NCBI RefSeq assembly: GCF_001298105.1 | Contig: NZ_LGJH01000155.1 | Coordinates: forward strand, 62,001 to 126,000 | Direction: 5' to 3' | Length of the DNA stretch: 64,000 bases | Source of the DNA: Novosphingobium sp. ST904 | GTDB taxonomy: Bacteria; Pseudomonadota; Alphaproteobacteria; Sphingomonadales; Sphingomonadaceae | In this document: one piece after another, positions 10,584-20,215 of the stretch | Layout of the letters: every line of letters starts with the position of its first letter | Position numbering within the stretch: the stretch's first letter is position 1 | Position numbers and translations under genes: made by a program | The notes under the pieces: model-generated | What the model was told of the DNA's origin: nothing | Seen by the model: the letters and a program-made list of their open reading frames with translations, nothing else | Databases searched by the model: none

Positions 10584-12151
10584 ATGAGCATCAACATCGG
10601 ACCGCCGGCGATCGAAGAGCTTCGCCCGCGCATTGTCGTCATCGGCGTAGGCGGTGCGGGCGGCAACGCCATCGCCAATATGATCCAGGCCCAAATAGAG
10701 GGTGTGGACTTCGTCGTCGCCAATACCGACGCCCAGGCGCTCAACAATTCGATCGCCGAAACCCGCATCCAGCTCGGGCCCGAGATCACGCAGGGGCTCG
10801 GCGCCGGCGCGCGTCCGGAAGTGGGCCGGGCGCAGCGGAAGAAACCATCGAAGAGATCGAACGTCTGCTTGACGGCGTTCACATGGTCTTCATCGCCGCC
10901 GGCATGGGCGGCGGCACCGGCACGGGTGCCGCGCCGATCATCGCGCAGGCCGCGCGCGCCAAGGGCGTGCTGACGGTGGGCGTGGTGTCCAAGCCCTTCA
11001 TGTTCGAAGGCACGCGCCGCATGCGTTCGGCGGACTCGGGCATCGAGGAGCTTCAGAAGCACGTCGATACCCTGATCGTCATTCCGAACCAGAACCTGTT
11101 CCTGGTCGCCAAGGCAGAGACCACTTTCAAGGAAGCTTTCCAGCTTGCCGACGAAGTGCTCCAGCAGGGCGTGCGCTCGATCACCGATCTCATGATCATG
11201 CCCGGCCTCATCAACCTCGACTTCGCGGACGTCCGCTCGGTCATGGGCGAAATGGGCAAGGCGATGATGGGCACCGGTGAGGGCGAAGGCCAGAACCGCG
11301 CACTGGAAGCGGCTGAACGCGCCATAGCGAACCCGTTGCTTGACGGCGTGTCGATGCAGGGTGCCAAGGGCGTGATCATCTCGATCATCGGCGGCGACGA
11401 CATGAAGCTGCTCGAAGTCGACGAGGCCGCGAACCATATCCGTGAGCTGGTCGATCCCGATGCCAACATCATCTGGGGCTCGGCTTTCAACCCGGACCTT
11501 CAGGGCAAGATCCGCGTCTCGGTGGTTGCCACCGGTATCGAACAGACGACCGAGATGGCGGAAATCGCCTCGCGCCCGCTCAACCTCGGTGCATCGCGCG
11601 GCGTCCGGCCGATGGTCTCGCGTCCTGCTCCCGCCCCGGCGCCCGCGCCTGCGGCCGTGGAAGCACCGGCTCCGGTGGCTTTCACGCCCTCGGCTCCGGC
11701 CGCGTCCGAGCCTTTCGAACTGTCCACCCCCGCTCCTGAAGCCGCTCCGCAGGCGTTCGGCGAACTGGAACTCGGTGCCGGTGACGAATTCGGCGCAGAA
11801 GCCGAGCCGGAAGCATCGAACAATTACGCAAGCCTTTCCGGCCTGCACGGCCAGCGTTCGGAACCGCTCGACCTCGGTGCCTCGGCACAGGCTCAGCCGG
11901 CGCCGCAGCGTCAGCAGGACGAACTGCTGCTCAACGGCGGTCTCGTTCCCGATGCCCAGGCTCCGGTCCCGCCGGTTCGCCAGCGTCCGGTGGAGCCCGC
12001 GCCTGCCCGCCCCGCCGGCGGCAGCACGCTGTTCGAACGCATGACCAGTCTTTCACGTCCCAAGGCCGCTTCCAGCGAGCCGACCGGAGAGGATGACGAG
12101 GGCGGTTCGATCAGCATTCCGCGTTTCCTCGGACGTCAGAACAACCAGTAA
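10584..12151 (+). CDS. ftsZ: Cell division GTPase FtsZ, frameshifted in this sequence
   Basis: Tubulin-like GTPase forming the Z-ring. ATG at 10584 is preceded by AGGAG. The N-terminal part ([16 protein letters not shown]) is in one frame up to about 10831. From there the -1 frame continues with the tubulin signature [13 protein letters not shown], so one C is missing next to 10831. Repaired length is about 522 residues. The C-terminal third is a long Ala/Pro-rich linker ending in the conserved peptide IPRFLGRQ that binds FtsA. The hairpin formed by 10519-10525 and 10566-10572 ends just before the Shine-Dalgarno sequence. Confidence 0.95.
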
Positions 12152-12159
12152 ACGATATA

Positions 12160-12200
12160 GCGGTTCGGCCTAGTGTCATGCCGGTCCGAACCGCCGTTTT
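12160..12200 (+). terminator. Terminator after ftsZ
   Basis: Perfect 9-base inverted repeat (12160-12168 with 12186-12194, arms GCGGTTCGG/CCGAACCGC) followed by CGTTTT, starting 9 bases after the ftsZ stop. The loop is long (17 bases), so efficiency is uncertain. Confidence 0.55.
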
Positions 12201-12313
12201 CCGCTTATTCTCCTCGGGTTCAGGAAAGGGGCGGCATAGGCTGCCCCGTTCAGTTACAGGTTCAGGCCCGCCACCAGCCGGGCCTTGCGCGTTTTTGAGA
12301 GGTTTCCCGGGTC

Positions 12314-14281
12314 TTGCGTCTGCGCCAGAGGGTATCGAGCAAGTGGTTGGCCGGCACGGCAGCCTGTGTTGCGCTGGCTTTCCCGATGACGCTACAGGCG
12401 CAGGCTCCTGTCGTCTCGCGCCCCGTGGTGCAGGCGCTTCCCAGCGCCGATCAGAAAGCGCTCAACGGCGCGCTGGCGAGGCTGGGTCGTAACCCCCGCG
12501 ATACCGCAGCCCTCCTCGAAGCCGGCGATTCCGCGAGGAAGCTGGGCGATTTCGATGCGGCCATCGGCTTCTATCGCCGTGCGGATGAAATCTCTCCGGG
12601 CAATGGGCGGGTGAAGGCCGGGCTTGCCGCTTCTCTTGCGCAGAGCGGCGATCCGGTTGCCGCGCTGCCGCTGTTCGCCGAAGCCGAGCGGGCAGGGGCC
12701 ACGCCAGCGCTTATCGCTGCCGATCGCGGCCTCGCTTATGATCTCGTCGGCGACAATGCGACGGCGCAGCGCTATTATGCGATGGTGCTGGGCACGGCCG
12801 CCGATGACGAGGTTCGCATGCGGCTGGCGATAAGCCAGGCCATCGCCGGTGACGCCAAGACCTCCGAAGCGACGATCATGCCGCTCCTGCGCAAGCAGGA
12901 CAAGCCGGGCTGGCGCACCCGTGCCTTTGCTCTGGCGATTGCCGGTGACACCAAGCAGGCAGTGGAAGTTTCGGATACGATCCTGCCGCCCCAACTCGCC
13001 CAGAACATTGCGCCGTACTTGCGGTACATGCCGCGCTTGACCCCGGCGCAGCAGGCGGCTGCTGCCAATCTGGGCAAGTTCCCCCGCGCTTCGGAAATCG
13101 GCCGGGACGATGCCCGCATCGCTGCCTATGCGCCGACCACACGCGTGGCGACGGCTGACGCCAACCTTGTCCCGCGCGGAGAGGCGCTGGGCGGCGGGAA
13201 GGCTTCATCCAAATCGCCGCGTACCACGCGGACGGCAAGCGGTACGGCACGGACGACTTCCGTTGCCGTTGCTGACAGTAACCGCGCGGCCGTGTCCCGC
13301 GCGGGCTCCGCTCACGTCCCGCTGCCTGCCAATCCTTCCCGGGAGCAGGTCCGCGTTGCGCCGCCCGAACCCAAGCCGACCATCGAGCGTAACGAAACTG
13401 CGGCAGGCGAATTGCCGCCCGTCAGACCGAAGACGGAAGTGCCCGCAGCGCTCGCGGCGACATCCGCGTCCAAGGCCCCCGCATCCGTTTCGTCGCAACC
13501 TGCGCCTGCTGCACCGCTTGCCGCGGCGTCCGCGTCTGTGCCGGAAACGACGAGGCCCGCCGCGGCTCAAGTGGCAGCGGCCTCGCCCGGTTTCGACCTT
13601 GCCCGCGTGCCCGGCCAGCAGACCGCGGTGACGCCTGCCGCGTCGTCTCCGGCTGTCAGGCCGGCCACACCCGAAGCGCCGCCGGTGCCCAGTGCCCAGC
13701 AGCTTTCGCTCGAACAGATCTTCGCCGATCTCGGAAAGCCGACGATGCAGATCGTCCCCACTTCCGGTGCGGTCGATATTCGGCAGATCGAACCGGCCCG
13801 TCCGGCGCCTCCGCGCATCGAACTTCCCAAGCCGGAACCGGATTCGAAAGCCGCGGACAAGCCTGCCACCAAGACCGATCCGAAGGCGGCCGCCAAGGTC
13901 GATCCCAAGCTTGATCCGAAAACGGCCAAGGCAGACGCGAAATCGAGCGCCAAGCCTGCGAAGGCAGAGCCCGCCAAGCCCAAGAAGCCGCTTCCGCCCG
14001 CGCATCCGAGCCGCATCTGGGTGCAGGTCGGCGTAGGCCGGGACAAGGATGCGATCGCGTTCGACTGGCGGCGATCGCTCAAGCAGGCGCCAGCACTGCT
14101 CAAGGGGCGGCAGCCCTACATCAGCGATATGGGGCGAACGAACCGCATTCTCGTCGGCCCGTTCGAGACTCAGAAGGCCGCCGGCACTTTCATCGCCGAA
14201 GCCAAGAAGCAGGGCTTCAGCGATGCGCTGCCCTGGACCAGCCCTGCGGGGCAGGTGGTGGACGCTCTTTCGGTCAAGTAA
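12314..14281 (+). CDS. Secreted TPR protein with C-terminal SPOR domain
   Basis: A 655-residue exported protein. A signal peptide covers about residues 1-29 (hydrophobic core, then LQAQA). TPR-like helical repeats span about 45-220 (LLEAGDSARKLGDFDAAIGFY). A long Ala/Pro/Lys-rich disordered region follows from about 230 to 560, and a SPOR-type fold occupies about 570-655 (IWVQVGVGRDKD, RILVGPFETQKAAGTFI). SPOR domains bind denuded septal glycan, so a role in division or septal wall processing is inferred, supported by its place right after ftsZ. Start is TTG at 12314 after a GAGGT site. Confidence 0.85.
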   Translation: MRLRQRVSSKWLAGTAACVALAFPMTLQAQAPVVSRPVVQALPSADQKALNGALARLGRNPRDTAALLEAGDSARKLGDFDAAIGFYRRADEISPGNGRVKAGLAASLAQSGDPVAALPLFAEAERAGATPALIAADRGLAYDLVGDNATAQRYYAMVLGTAADDEVRMRLAISQAIAGDAKTSEATIMPLLRKQDKPGWRTRAFALAIAGDTKQAVEVSDTILPPQLAQNIAPYLRYMPRLTPAQQAAAANLGKFPRASEIGRDDARIAAYAPTTRVATADANLVPRGEALGGGKASSKSPRTTRTASGTARTTSVAVADSNRAAVSRAGSAHVPLPANPSREQVRVAPPEPKPTIERNETAAGELPPVRPKTEVPAALAATSASKAPASVSSQPAPAAPLAAASASVPETTRPAAAQVAAASPGFDLARVPGQQTAVTPAASSPAVRPATPEAPPVPSAQQLSLEQIFADLGKPTMQIVPTSGAVDIRQIEPARPAPPRIELPKPEPDSKAADKPATKTDPKAAAKVDPKLDPKTAKADAKSSAKPAKAEPAKPKKPLPPAHPSRIWVQVGVGRDKDAIAFDWRRSLKQAPALLKGRQPYISDMGRTNRILVGPFETQKAAGTFIAEAKKQGFSDALPWTSPAGQVVDALSVK

Positions 14282-14345
14282 CGTTTACGTAAAGCGCTCT
14301 TCGGAGAATCTCTCGGTCAATTCCGTGGTCGGCAACCTGTCCGAA

Positions 14346-14371
14346 TTAAGGAGCGGTTAGTCTTATCCACA
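14346..14371 (+). promoter_or_regulatory. CtrA-like site next to a perfect DnaA box
   Basis: TTAA-N7-TTAG at 14346-14360 matches the CtrA consensus TTAA-N7-TTAA in seven of eight positions. Three bases later TTATCCACA at 14363-14371 is a perfect DnaA box. Both lie in the leader of the YbjN gene. The cell-cycle role is inferred from motifs only. Confidence 0.35.
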
Positions 14372-14476
14372 CCCTGTGAACAGGCTAGTGCAGTTTTGCT
14401 CAGGCGATCGCGGGTCGCGGATTGTGCTTGCCCCCCGATGCAAAGCATCCATGCCTTCACGCTTCCCGGAGGGCAA

Positions 14477-14995
14477 ATGTCGGAAATCATGAGAACGGTA
14501 CAGGACGACATCGGCCGGGAGGACGAGTCCGCACCGATCGAGATGCTCGCGTCGCTCTTCGAAGCGCGTGACTGGCCCTTTGAATATTCGGGCGAAGACG
14601 AGATTTCCGCAGAAGTGAAGGGCGCCTGGGCGACCTATCAGGTCCAGGCGATCTGGCGCGCCGAAGATCGCGTCCTGCAGCTCCTGTGCCTGCCTGACGT
14701 GCGCATCGCCGACGCCAAGCGGCAGGCGATGTTCGAGGCTCTGGCGCTCATCAACGAGCAGATCTGGGTCGGCCACTTCGATACCTGGTCGAGCAGCGGC
14801 GTCGTGCTTTATCGCCACGGCCTGATGCTGGGTGAGGACGGGCTTCTCGGCCCGGGTCAGGCGCAAACGGTGGTGGAAGCCGCGATCGAGGAATGTGATC
14901 GTTTCTATCCGGTGTTCCAGTTCATCCTCTGGGGCGACAAGACCCCTGCCGAGGCGCTGACCGCTGCAATGATCGACGCGGCCGGCGAAGCCTGA
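14477..14995 (+). CDS. YbjN-domain protein
   Basis: A 172-residue soluble protein of the YbjN (putative sensory transduction regulator) family: a two-layer fold with WPFEYSGEDEISAEVKGAW near the start and an acidic helix EAAIEECDRFYPVF near the end. The biochemical role of the family is not established. The frame is open to 14396, but ATG at 14477 has the Shine-Dalgarno GGAGG six bases upstream and starts the conserved part. It precedes proC on the same strand. Confidence 0.8.
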   Translation: MSEIMRTVQDDIGREDESAPIEMLASLFEARDWPFEYSGEDEISAEVKGAWATYQVQAIWRAEDRVLQLLCLPDVRIADAKRQAMFEALALINEQIWVGHFDTWSSSGVVLYRHGLMLGEDGLLGPGQAQTVVEAAIEECDRFYPVFQFILWGDKTPAEALTAAMIDAAGEA

Positions 14996-15137
14996 ACCCG
15001 GCCAAGGCCGGAGCCGTGCCTGAGGGCGTGGCCCGGCCCCGATGAGGGCCATTGGCCCTTGGCACCGGTTATGCGCTGCCTTAAGCGCGGGCAATCGAGA
15101 CGCATCGCAAGGCGTCTTCTCGCGTTAGGGGAATGAC

Positions 15138-15944
15138 ATGGACCGCTTTCAGAACATCCTTCTCGTCGGCTGCGGCAATATGGCCGGTGCCATGCTGGAA
15201 GGCTGGCTGGCTGGCGGAATTCCGGCCTCCCGCTTCACTGTCGTTGACCCGCACCGTGCGGAAGTTCCCGCAGGCGTGACCTTGCTCAAGGAACTGCCCG
15301 CTGCCCGTTTCGATGCGGTCATGCTCGGGATCAAGCCGCAAGGGCTGGACGGTGCCGCTCCGGCCATAGCGCCGCTGGTGGGCAAGGGGACAGTGCTGTT
15401 CTCGATCCTGGCCGGTGTGGAATTCGACAGTCTTGCGGCACGCTTCCCCGATGCGGGCGCCATCGTGCGGATCATGCCGAACCTGGCGGCGGCGATCGGC
15501 AAGTCACCCATTGCGCTGGATTCGCGTGGTCTTGACGAGATGGGGCGGGCAGCGGTGACGGCGATGATGGAGAAGCTGGGCACGCCGGAATGGCTTGCCG
15601 GCGAGGAACTGTTCGATTCCGTGACCGCGCTGGCAGGCTGCGGCCCAGCTTTCGTCTATCGTTTCATCGATTCCCTGGCGGCCGGCGCGGTTGCGCTCGG
15701 GCTTGACGAGGGACAGTCGCGCCGGCTCGCCGTGGCCATGGTGGAAGGCGCGGCGCAGCTTGCCGCGGCCTCGCCGTTCTCGCCCGGCGAACTGGCTGAC
15801 AAGGTCGCGAGCCCGGGCGGTTCGACCCGTGCGGGCATGAACGTGCTGGACGAGGGCGGGGCATTGGCGAAGGTCGTCGCCGCGGCGATGGAAGCTTCGC
15901 GGGATCGCAATGCCGAGATGGCGGCGGAAGCCCGCAAGTCCTGA
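15138..15944 (+). CDS. proC: Pyrroline-5-carboxylate reductase
   Basis: NAD(P)H-dependent enzyme making proline from pyrroline-5-carboxylate. The 268 residues start with the Rossmann motif ILLVGCGNMAGAM. The family signature near the C-terminus is recognisable in LADKVASPGGSTRAGMNVL. Length is normal. The proB gene of the same pathway is 7 kb downstream, so proline synthesis is split within this window. Confidence 0.95.
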   Translation: MDRFQNILLVGCGNMAGAMLEGWLAGGIPASRFTVVDPHRAEVPAGVTLLKELPAARFDAVMLGIKPQGLDGAAPAIAPLVGKGTVLFSILAGVEFDSLAARFPDAGAIVRIMPNLAAAIGKSPIALDSRGLDEMGRAAVTAMMEKLGTPEWLAGEELFDSVTALAGCGPAFVYRFIDSLAAGAVALGLDEGQSRRLAVAMVEGAAQLAAASPFSPGELADKVASPGGSTRAGMNVLDEGGALAKVVAAAMEASRDRNAEMAAEARKS

Positions 15945-15953
15945 TATTTCGCA

Positions 15954-15981
15954 CCGGATCGGCAGCATTACTCCGATCCGG
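15954..15981 (+). terminator. Hairpin after proC
   Basis: Perfect 9-base arms (CCGGATCGG at 15954-15962, CCGATCCGG at 15973-15981) ten bases after the proC stop. There is no T run, so it may be a weak or factor-assisted terminator. A TTGACA hexamer at 15998-16003 just behind it may start a new transcript for the next gene. Confidence 0.4.
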
Positions 15982-16107
15982 AGGCGATCTTTACATTTTG
16001 ACACAAATCCCTTTGGCCGGTTTTTCTTGAAATCCCCTGCGCCGGAGCCGATATTCAGGAGCGTACGGGGTCCGCATTTCGCAGGAGCCCGTGAAAGGGA
16101 GTTTGAA

Positions 16108-16847
16108 ATGGCGAATTGGAACGACCCCCAGCCCCGCACGGGCTTCGGTGCGTCTCCGAGCCTCGATGGACGTACTGCCGGTCAGGCCGCTTACGACGCT
16201 GGCCTGCGTCGGCACATGCTGTCCATCTACAACTACATGGCCTCGGGCGTGCTGCTCTCGGGCATCGTGGCGCTGCTGTTCGCCTCCTCCGGAATGGCGA
16301 TGCAGGTGCTGACGACGCCGCTGCGCTGGGTGATCATGTTGGCCCCGCTCGGTTTCGTGATGGCGATGAACTTCGGCGTCAACCGCATGAAGACCTCGAC
16401 TCTCCAGATGCTCTACTGGGGCTTCTGCGTCGTCATGGGTCTCTCGCTGTCGACGATTTTCCTGGTCTTCACGTCCACCTCGATCGCGACGACTTTCTTC
16501 GCGACGGCGGCGGCATTCGCTGGCCTCAGTCTGTATGGCTACACCACCAAGAAGGACCTGTCGGGCTTCGGCACGTTCCTTATCATGGGCCTCGTCGGCA
16601 TTCTGGTGGCCATGCTGGTGAACATCTTCGTGGGTTCAAGCGTCTTGGCACTGGCGATTTCGGTGCTCGGCGTGCTGATCTTCGCAGGCCTCACCGCCTA
16701 TGACACGCAGATGCTCAAGAACCAGTATTACCAGCTTCGCGGCACGACTTCGTCGGAAAGGCCGTGATTCTGGGCGCGCTCAGCCTCTATCTGGACTTCA
16801 TCAACATGTTCCAGTTCCTGCTGACGTTCCTGGGCGATCGCCGTTAA
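16108..16847 (+). CDS. Bax inhibitor-1 (UPF0005/YccA) family membrane protein, frameshifted
   Basis: Seven-helix inner-membrane protein of the BI-1 family (YccA/YbhL type), which in bacteria is linked to FtsH modulation or calcium leak. ATG at 16108 follows a purine-rich site (AAAGGGAG). Six hydrophobic segments and the family segment LTAYDTQMLKNQYY are in one frame. One C is missing next to 16745, and the last helix (ILGALSLYLDFINMFQFLL) is in the -1 frame to 16847. Repaired length is about 246 residues, which matches the family. Confidence 0.88.
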
Positions 16848-16873
16848 TCCACGGCTTTTTGACAGGTAAATCG

Positions 16874-16911
16874 AAAATGCCCGGTGCGATTCGTCGCGCC
16901 GGGCATTTTCT
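16874..16911 (+). terminator. Terminator after the BI-1 gene
   Basis: Eleven-base arms AAAATGCCCGG / CCGGGCATTTT (16874-16884 and 16899-16909) followed by CTTT: a strong intrinsic terminator 27 bases after the repaired stop. Confidence 0.8.
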
Positions 16912-16962
16912 TTGGAGTCAAGAAGAGTTAGTAATAGCGCTCTGAGAAATGGAGTGTCCGGG

Positions 16963-17705
16963 GTGGTTAACCTGAAGAAACGAGGCCTTCTGCGCGGCCT
17001 CCCGCTGATGGCGGTTTCGCTCGTTGCGGTGCTTTCCAGCTGCGGCCCGAAAGAGGTTGCCGTGGCCCCGCCGCCGCCGCCGCCCGTTATCGTGATCCCG
17101 CCGCGCCCGATGCCGCCGCTTGGTGCGCGCCCAACATGACGGTTCCCGCCCTTGCCGTGGATGGTTCGCGCCATACCGTGAACAGCGGCGTGTCGCAGGC
17201 GCAGGCGTTGTGGAATCTCCGTTCGGCCTACAATGTTGCGGCATTGAACTGCCTTGGCCCTCAGTACGAGCCTATTCTTGCAGGCTACAAGGACTTCCTG
17301 AAGAAGCATGCCAAGTCGCTGACGGCCACGAACAAGGCGCTCGACAAGGAGTTCCGCACCCGGTTCGGCGCGAAATCCGTGCGGGAGCGCGAAGCCTATC
17401 AGACGCAGGTCTATAACTATTTCGCATTGCCGCCGGTCGTTCCCGCCCTGTGCAACGCGGCGATGGGGCTTGCGGTTGACCTGCAGGCAGTTCCGGCGGG
17501 CCAGCTTGACGGTTTCGCCGTCAGCGGCCTTGCCAAGGCGGAGGCTCCGTTCAAGGAGTTCTTCAACAGCTACGACCAGTATCGCGCCGATCTCGCGGCC
17601 TGGGAGTCGCGCTACGGCGCCGCATCGGCCACTTCGGGGGCCGCCGCTCCCGTGGCGGCGGCGGGCACGCAGCCCAAGGTCGCGGCGCAGGCCTTCGCCC
17701 AGTAA
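16963..17705 (+). CDS. Putative sphingomonad lipoprotein, frameshifted
   Basis: Envelope protein of unknown function. A GTG at 16963 with GGAG upstream gives a basic N-terminus, a hydrophobic core and the lipobox-like LSSC near residue 26, then a proline-rich stretch. This frame stops at 17139, while the rest (from [10 protein letters not shown] to 17705) is in the -1 frame; one C missing in the run at 17130-17132 joins them as PNMTVPALA. Repaired length is about 247 residues. The C-terminal part is helical ([18 protein letters not shown]). I recall similar uncharacterised proteins in sphingomonads, so one gene is likelier than two. Confidence 0.7.
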
Positions 17706-17848
17706 AGCTCAAGGCATAGGCAGGGCAGGGGCAGGCGCTCCTGTCCTGCAAAATTGGTTCTGCGGCATTTTTGCTCTTTCAAGCGAAAGAGCACTTCGCT
17801 ATGGGAGCGCCTCGCTGAACGCTGGACGTTTTGCGAAGATACTGGAAC

Positions 17849-17924
<76 letters not shown>

Positions 17925-17966
17925 GTATTCTAGATTGATGCGTGTCCGGCTCGGTGCCGGGCATCA

Positions 17967-17994
17967 CCCGGCCCGAGACATGGCCGGGTTTTTT
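17967..17994 (+). terminator. Terminator after tRNA-Ala
   Basis: Stem CCCGGCC (17967-17973) with GGCCGGG (17982-17988) followed by six Ts: classical intrinsic terminator. Confidence 0.85.
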
Positions 17995-18111
17995 GTTTAT
18001 CTGCGTTGCGGGTTCAGCCAGCATCGCCAGGCACTGGAAGAGAGCCGGTGCCGCCCCGGCGGAGCCTCCGCCAGCCCACTTCAGCTCTCAGGATTGCCGG
18101 AAAAAAGACCC

Positions 18112-19167
18112 ATGCATTTTCTCGACCAGGCCAAGATCTACATCCGTTCGGGCGGCGGCGGACCGGGTGCCGTTTCCTTCCGGCGTGAGAAGTACGTGGA
18201 ATATGGCGGCCCCGACGGCGGTAACGGCGGCAAGGGCGGAGACGTGATCTTCGAGGCCGTCGCCGGTCTCAACACCCTGATCGACTTCCGCTATACCCAG
18301 CATTTCAAGGCCCCGCGCGGCGGCCACGGCATGGGCAAGAACCGCAACGGCGCGGCTGGCAAGGACCTTGTAGTCAAGGTTCCGGTCGGCACCCAGCTCA
18401 TCGATGACGACGACCGCGAGACGGTTCTGGCCGACCTTACCGAGGCGGGCCAGCGCGTGGTCCTGCTCGAAGGCGGCATGGGCGGCCGTGGCAACGCCAG
18501 CTACAAGACCAGCACCAACCGCGCGCCGCGCCAGCACCAGCCGGGCATCCCGCCGCAGGAGCTGTGGGTCTGGCTGCGTCTCAAGCTGCTGGCGGACGTC
18601 GGTCTGGTGGGCATGCCCAACGCTGGCAAATCGACTTTCATCAACAAGCTTTCGAACACCAAGGCCAAGGTGGGCGATTATGCCTTCACCACGCTGCGGC
18701 CGCAGCTCGGCGTCGTCACGCACAAGAACCGTGAGTTCGTGCTGGCCGACATCCCCGGCCTGATCGCCGGCGCGGCGGACGGTGCCGGCATTGGCGACCG
18801 TTTCCTGGGCCATATCGAGCGTTGCCGCGTGCTGGTCCACCTTATCGACATCTCCAGCACCGACCCGGTTGAAGCGATGCGGATCGTCGAGGAAGAGCTC
18901 GAGGCTTACGGCGAAGGCCTTGAAGACAAGCCGCGTCTCGTCGCGCTCAACAAGATTGATCTCGTCGATGACGCGCTGGCGGCGGACTATGCCCGCGAGC
19001 TGCTCAAGGCCGGAGCCGACGAGGTCTTCCCGATTTCGGGCGCGACGGGCAAGGGCATGTCGAAGCTGCTCGATGCGGTGATTGACTATCTCCCTGCCGC
19101 CACCGTGACCGAGCGTCCGGAAGGCGAGCGCGAGGAAGCCGACGACAAGCCCTGGTCCCCGATCTGA
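18112..19167 (+). CDS. obg: GTPase Obg/CgtA
   Basis: Essential ribosome-associated GTPase acting in 50S maturation and stress control. ATG at 18112 starts the conserved MHFLDQAKIYIRSGGGG; the frame is open further upstream but that part is non-conserved. The glycine-rich Obg fold covers about residues 1-158, followed by the G domain with GMPNAGKST (G1), DIPGLIAGAADGAGIG (G3), NKID (G4) and the SGATGKG (G5). A short acidic tail ends the protein at 351 residues. Length is normal. Confidence 0.96.
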   Translation: MHFLDQAKIYIRSGGGGPGAVSFRREKYVEYGGPDGGNGGKGGDVIFEAVAGLNTLIDFRYTQHFKAPRGGHGMGKNRNGAAGKDLVVKVPVGTQLIDDDDRETVLADLTEAGQRVVLLEGGMGGRGNASYKTSTNRAPRQHQPGIPPQELWVWLRLKLLADVGLVGMPNAGKSTFINKLSNTKAKVGDYAFTTLRPQLGVVTHKNREFVLADIPGLIAGAADGAGIGDRFLGHIERCRVLVHLIDISSTDPVEAMRIVEEELEAYGEGLEDKPRLVALNKIDLVDDALAADYARELLKAGADEVFPISGATGKGMSKLLDAVIDYLPAATVTERPEGEREEADDKPWSPI

Positions 19168-19177
19168 TCCAATCCGG

Positions 19178-19207
19178 GCGAGCGACGCAGCGGCGTCGCT
19201 CGCTTTT
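19178..19207 (+). terminator. Terminator after obg
   Basis: Eleven-base arms GCGAGCGACGC / GCGTCGCTCGC (19178-19188 and 19193-19203) followed by TTTTATT. Confidence 0.85.
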
Positions 19208-19265
19208 ATTCGTTACGCTTCAGGCGCATATTGGCAGGGCAGGCGGCTCTCGCTAGACCGTGGCG

Positions 19266-20191
19266 ATGAAGATCATCGCCACTTCGCTTGTCATCCCGGG
19301 GCTTTTCGCCGCAGGGCTCGTTCTGGCCCCGCAAATCGCAAGCGCGAAGGATGCGGCGCCGCGGGAGATTTCGGGTCAACCTATCGAACTCGGCACGCGC
19401 TATGAGCTGCGATCCGCCGTTCTTGGCGACACGCGCGAAGTGAACGTCTGGTTGCCCACGGGCTATGACAAGTCGGCTGACCGTTATCCGGTGGTCTATC
19501 TGCTGGATGGCGGGCTGGACCAGGATTTCGTGCATATCGCAGGGCTTGGCAGTCTGGCCTCGCTGAGCTGGACTTACGGGCCGATGATCGTCGTCGGCGT
19601 GCAGACGAAGGACCGGCGTGCCGAACTGACTTCGCGCCCCACCGATCCCCGATATCTCTCGGCCTTTCCTGAAAGCGGCGGAGCCGACCGCTTCCGCCGG
19701 TTCCTGCGGGATGAGGTCATCCCCTTCGTGGAGGCGCGCTTTCGCAGTGGAGATCGGCGCGCCCTGATGGGAGAGTCCCTTGCGGGCCTGTTCGTGGTGG
19801 ACACGCTCCTGAACGATCCCACGCTTTTCGGCGACTATGTGGCGGTCAGCCCCAGCCTGTGGTGGGACGATCGCGTCCGCTGCGCGATCTCGATCGGACC
19901 GCGGCAGGGCAGGGTATGTCCGGCGAGCGCCTTTACCTTGCGGTGGGGGACGAGGGCGGAACGATGCAGGACGGTATCGACCGCGTGCGCGCCTATTTCG
20001 GCAAGCAGCCGCCCGCGCGGATCACGGTGCGCTATGCCGATTTCAGCAAGAGCGCGTCTCACGCCACGGTCTATCACCATGCTGCCGAGGAAGCGCTTCG
20101 CTGGCTCTATCCGGCGCCGCCCTATGAGCAGGGGCAGACGCCGTGGTTCATGATCGAAGGGGCGTCTCCGCCTGCAGCGCCGGCGCATTGA
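19266..20191 (+). CDS. Secreted alpha/beta-hydrolase (esterase-D/IroE-like), frameshifted
   Basis: Probable exported esterase. A signal peptide is at about residues 1-28 (MKIIATSLVIPGLFAAG, cleavage after IASA). The hydrolase core shows NVWLPTGYD, PVVYLLDGG and the nucleophile elbow GESLAG. One base is missing near 19872, after SPSLWWDDR; the rest, with the likely catalytic histidine in SHATVYHH, is in the -1 frame to 20191. Repaired length is about 308 residues. The start could also be GTG at 19260. Resembles hydrolases acting on siderophore or acyl esters; the substrate is unknown. Confidence 0.8.
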
Positions 20192-20215
20192 CCGGCGCAT
20201 TCGGCGTTCTGCCGA

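Noticed and set aside
17772..17793. Perfect hairpin TGCTCTTTC/GAAAGAGCA before tRNA-Ala as a terminator
   Set aside because: No T run follows on either strand in the needed place; it may be chance or part of the tRNA leader.
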